The notes below the pieces were generated by a model that was not told where the DNA came from, did not search any database, and saw only the letters and a list, made by a program, of their open reading frames with translations. A stretch of 7,761 nucleotides of DNA. Source: Methanosarcinales archaeon. GTDB lineage: Archaea > Halobacteriota > Syntropharchaeia > Alkanophagales > Methanospirareceae. The position numbers were made by a program, and so were the translations under genes. Of the stretch, positions 6,305 to 7,761 are shown piece by piece (position 1 is the stretch's first letter; the number at the start of each line of letters is the position of its first letter). Location: contig JAUXGS010000037.1 in the NCBI GenBank assembly GCA_030621945.1, forward strand, positions 1 through 7,761. The letters run 5' to 3'.

Positions 6305-7761
6305 CGTTGAGGTCTCACCAACACCGTCCCGGTATCCACCGATCGGGAAATTCGAGATAGAAAGAGGAGCAAACTGCATAAATTGCGGGAGGTGTGCCAT
6401 AGTGTGCGTCTATGATGTCCACAGAAGAGGGGAGGAAGACCCAAGAGATATGGCAGAACCCGTTGATTATCGCTGTAAAGGATGCTTCTTCTGTATCCAG
6501 GAGTGCCCGAGAGAAGCATTGAGCATCAGAACGAATGAGGAGTTTTCTCTTCTCGGTGATTCTTACTGGACACCTGAGATAATCAGTAAGAACTGGTACC
6601 AGGCGGAGACCGGTAAGATTCCCGTCTCAGGTGCGGGATACCGTGGACCCTTTTCAGGTGAAGGGTTCGATTCAATGTGGACAGATATGTCCGAGATTGT
6701 AAGACCCACAAGAGATGGGATTCATGGTAGAGAATACATCAGCACCTCAGTAGATATCGGGAGAAAGTTACCTGCAATCAAATTTGATGCGCATGGGGAA
6801 ATCGCATCGTCAATCCCGCCTACATTAAACATACCACTACCGATAATCTTCAATACACTCCCCTTCGGGAGGTATGAGAACGTATACGAAGCAATGGCAA
6901 AGGCAGCCTCTTACTTAGGCACCTTTATGATCGTAGAGCCAGATGAGTGGTTTAAGCTTGAAGGGAAGAGGAAAGAGGAAAGAGGAAATAGCGGTCTCAC
7001 GACGCACCTCGTACCGCACATCTCACACTTCACATCCTCCGCAGAAGCAGATTTGATTAAGGCATGCAAAATGGTGGAATTTGAATATGAGAACGACATT
7101 CTGAGTGTGGTAAACGAGGCTAAGAAGCTAAATCCAGAAACTATTGTCTCTGTGCGGGTTCCTTTTGGTGATAACGTAGAGGAAATCGTAGAGGATTTGA
7201 CTTATGCTGGCGTGGAAGTCATTCATCTTTATGCAGACATCAATGGAAGGGCGATTAATCAAACTTTAAGAAAGTTTGATCAAAATACTTCGCAACAAAC
7301 TTTTAAAAAAAGTTTAATCAAAAATGCTTCGCAATCTGAACCAGACTTTATAAAGGATATGACTCTGGCCGTCCACAGGCATCTGATAGACCTCAAAATC
7401 CGGGATGAAGTCACGCTCATTGTGAGTGGCGGTATCGCAATGGCAGAGCACGTGGCTAAATCAATAATATGCGGTGCGGATTTGACTGCTATTGACCTGC
7501 CACTTCTTTTCGCTCTTGAATGCCGATATTGTAAAAATTGTCTTACTGGTCAAACTTCAGAAAAATTTGATCAACAAACTTTTAAAAAAAGTTTGATCAA
7601 AAATGCTCCGCAAGCTCCACAGTCATGTCCCGTAGAGTTAAAAGAGGTAGAACCCCAATGGGGTGCACAACGCATAATAAATCTCATCGGTGCATGGAGG
7701 AATCAACTTCTTGAGGTTTTAGGCGCTATGGGGTTAAGAGAAGTAAGAAGGCTGCGTGGTG
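6288..7761 (+). CDS. Ferredoxin-fused glutamate synthase-like protein (divergent GltB FMN-domain relative), 3' end outside window
   Basis: The frame is open for 491 codons to the window end. GGAGG at 6276-6280 supports the ATG, which lies inside the preceding gene. Two 4Fe-4S motifs come first: C30, C33, C36, C40 and C63, C66, C69, C73. WTPEI and YQAETG follow, as in archaeal ferredoxin-fused glutamate synthase large subunits, then a barrel domain with LIVSGGIAMAEHVAKSI and CRYCKNCLTG (412-421), LIGAWRNQLLEVLGAMG and RRLRG near the end. Yet the QGAKPG-GGHLPG stretch and GGTGASP loop of true glutamate synthases are not recognisable, so FMN binding and glutamate formation are doubtful. Repeat-derived inserts occupy residues 325-349 and 422-442. 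The overlap with the FAD/Fe-S gene suggests one electron-transfer complex. Family assignment is fairly sure; the reaction is not. Confidence 0.8.
   Translation, partial: MPKKYSVEVSPTPSRYPPIGKFEIERGANCINCGRCAIVCVYDVHRRGEEDPRDMAEPVDYRCKGCFFCIQECPREALSIRTNEEFSLLGDSYWTPEIISKNWYQAETGKIPVSGAGYRGPFSGEGFDSMWTDMSEIVRPTRDGIHGREYISTSVDIGRKLPAIKFDAHGEIASSIPPTLNIPLPIIFNTLPFGRYENVYEAMAKAASYLGTFMIVEPDEWFKLEGKRKEERGNSGLTTHLVPHISHFTSSAEADLIKACKMVEFEYENDILSVVNEAKKLNPETIVSVRVPFGDNVEEIVEDLTYAGVEVIHLYADINGRAINQTLRKFDQNTSQQTFKKSLIKNASQSEPDFIKDMTLAVHRHLIDLKIRDEVTLIVSGGIAMAEHVAKSIICGADLTAIDLPLLFALECRYCKNCLTGQTSEKFDQQTFKKSLIKNAPQAPQSCPVELKEVEPQWGAQRIINLIGAWRNQLLEVLGAMGLREVRRLRG
6968..6988 (+). repeat. Three perfect tandem copies of GAGGAAA inside the coding region
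   Basis: The heptamer is repeated three times within a 29-base purine run (6960-6988), giving the charged peptide EGKRKEERGN. Three units make 21 bp and keep frame; gain or loss of one unit would shift it. The stretch lies where the conserved FMN-site segment of glutamate synthase would be expected, in a poorly conserved part of this protein. Confidence 0.85.
7260..7334 (+). repeat. In-frame tandem pair of palindromic repeats, insertion 1
   Basis: The first unit (7260-7295, 36 bp) contains a perfect hairpin: ATCAAACTTT (7258-7267), loop AAG, AAAGTTTGAT, then a tail ending ACTTCGCAA. The second unit (7296-7334, 39 bp) has AAACTTTT, loop AAA, AAAAGTTT, then the tail AATCAAAAATGCTTCGCAA. Translated they give QTLRKFDQNTSQ and QTFKKSLIKNASQ (residues 325-349). 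Both begin on a codon boundary and both lengths are multiples of three. The site is the loop after LYADINGRAIN in the barrel domain. Confidence 0.9.
7551..7613 (+). repeat. In-frame tandem pair of palindromic repeats, insertion 2
   Basis: A short unit (7551-7574, 24 bp; peptide QTSEKFDQ) with one mismatch in its palindrome is followed directly by a full 39-bp unit (7575-7613; peptide QTFKKSLIKNAPQ). The full unit has a 9-bp stem CAAACTTTT, loop AAA, AAAAGTTTG and the tail ATCAAAAATGCTCCGCAA. It differs from the unit at 7296-7334 at only two bases. All units share the reading frame of insertion 1. The insertion follows CRYCKNCLTG and precedes SCPVE, splitting a cysteine motif. Confidence 0.9.

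Noticed and set aside
7260..7613. CRISPR-like array
   Set aside because: The repeats are tandem or separated by conserved coding sequence, lack regular spacers, and are translated as part of one open frame.

Overview
The window reads as part of an archaeal chromosome. Supporting signs are Shine-Dalgarno sites of the GAGGTGAT/AGGAGGA type, an alpha-type glutamine synthetase, and a ferredoxin-fused relative of the archaeal glutamate synthase FMN subunit. A methanogen-related euryarchaeal lineage (for example an ANME-type archaeon) fits, but this is inference from gene style, not proof. The theme is ammonium uptake and assimilation.

Layout. Bases 1-231 hold the 3' end of a class I glutamine amidotransferase. 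A regulatory interval and a 24-codon small ORF with a strong ribosome site follow (378-452), then the ammonium channel amtB (469-1737) and its PII regulator glnK (1747-2085), tightly spaced. Behind glnK lies the frameshifted tail of a second glnK (about 2151-2259), overlapped by a hairpin plus T-run terminator. A ribbon-helix-helix regulator runs on the minus strand (2301-2846), divergent from glnA (3070-4410). After glnA come a 610-residue FAD-linked oxidase with two 4Fe-4S motifs (4472-6304) and an overlapping ferredoxin/glutamate-synthase-like protein that runs off the window (6288 onward).

How it fits together. AmtB admits ammonium, GlnK gates AmtB and probably signals nitrogen status, and GlnA makes glutamine. 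A 27-bp block (23 identical, including 16 in a row) sits upstream of both the amtB leader ORF and glnA, in each case 42 nt from an ATG, so the two units probably share one promoter/operator. The two last genes overlap by 17 nt and probably form one flavin/iron-sulfur oxidoreductase complex. The second lacks the recognisable FMN-site signatures of glutamate synthase, so its reaction is open.

The most unusual structure is in that last gene: two tandem pairs of a palindromic repeat of about 36-39 bp are inserted in the same reading frame. One pair lies in a loop of the barrel domain and the other between the third and fourth cysteines of a probable iron-sulfur site. They resemble, in principle, the protein-coding palindromic elements of Rickettsia. 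A related-looking palindrome lies between glnA and the oxidase gene.
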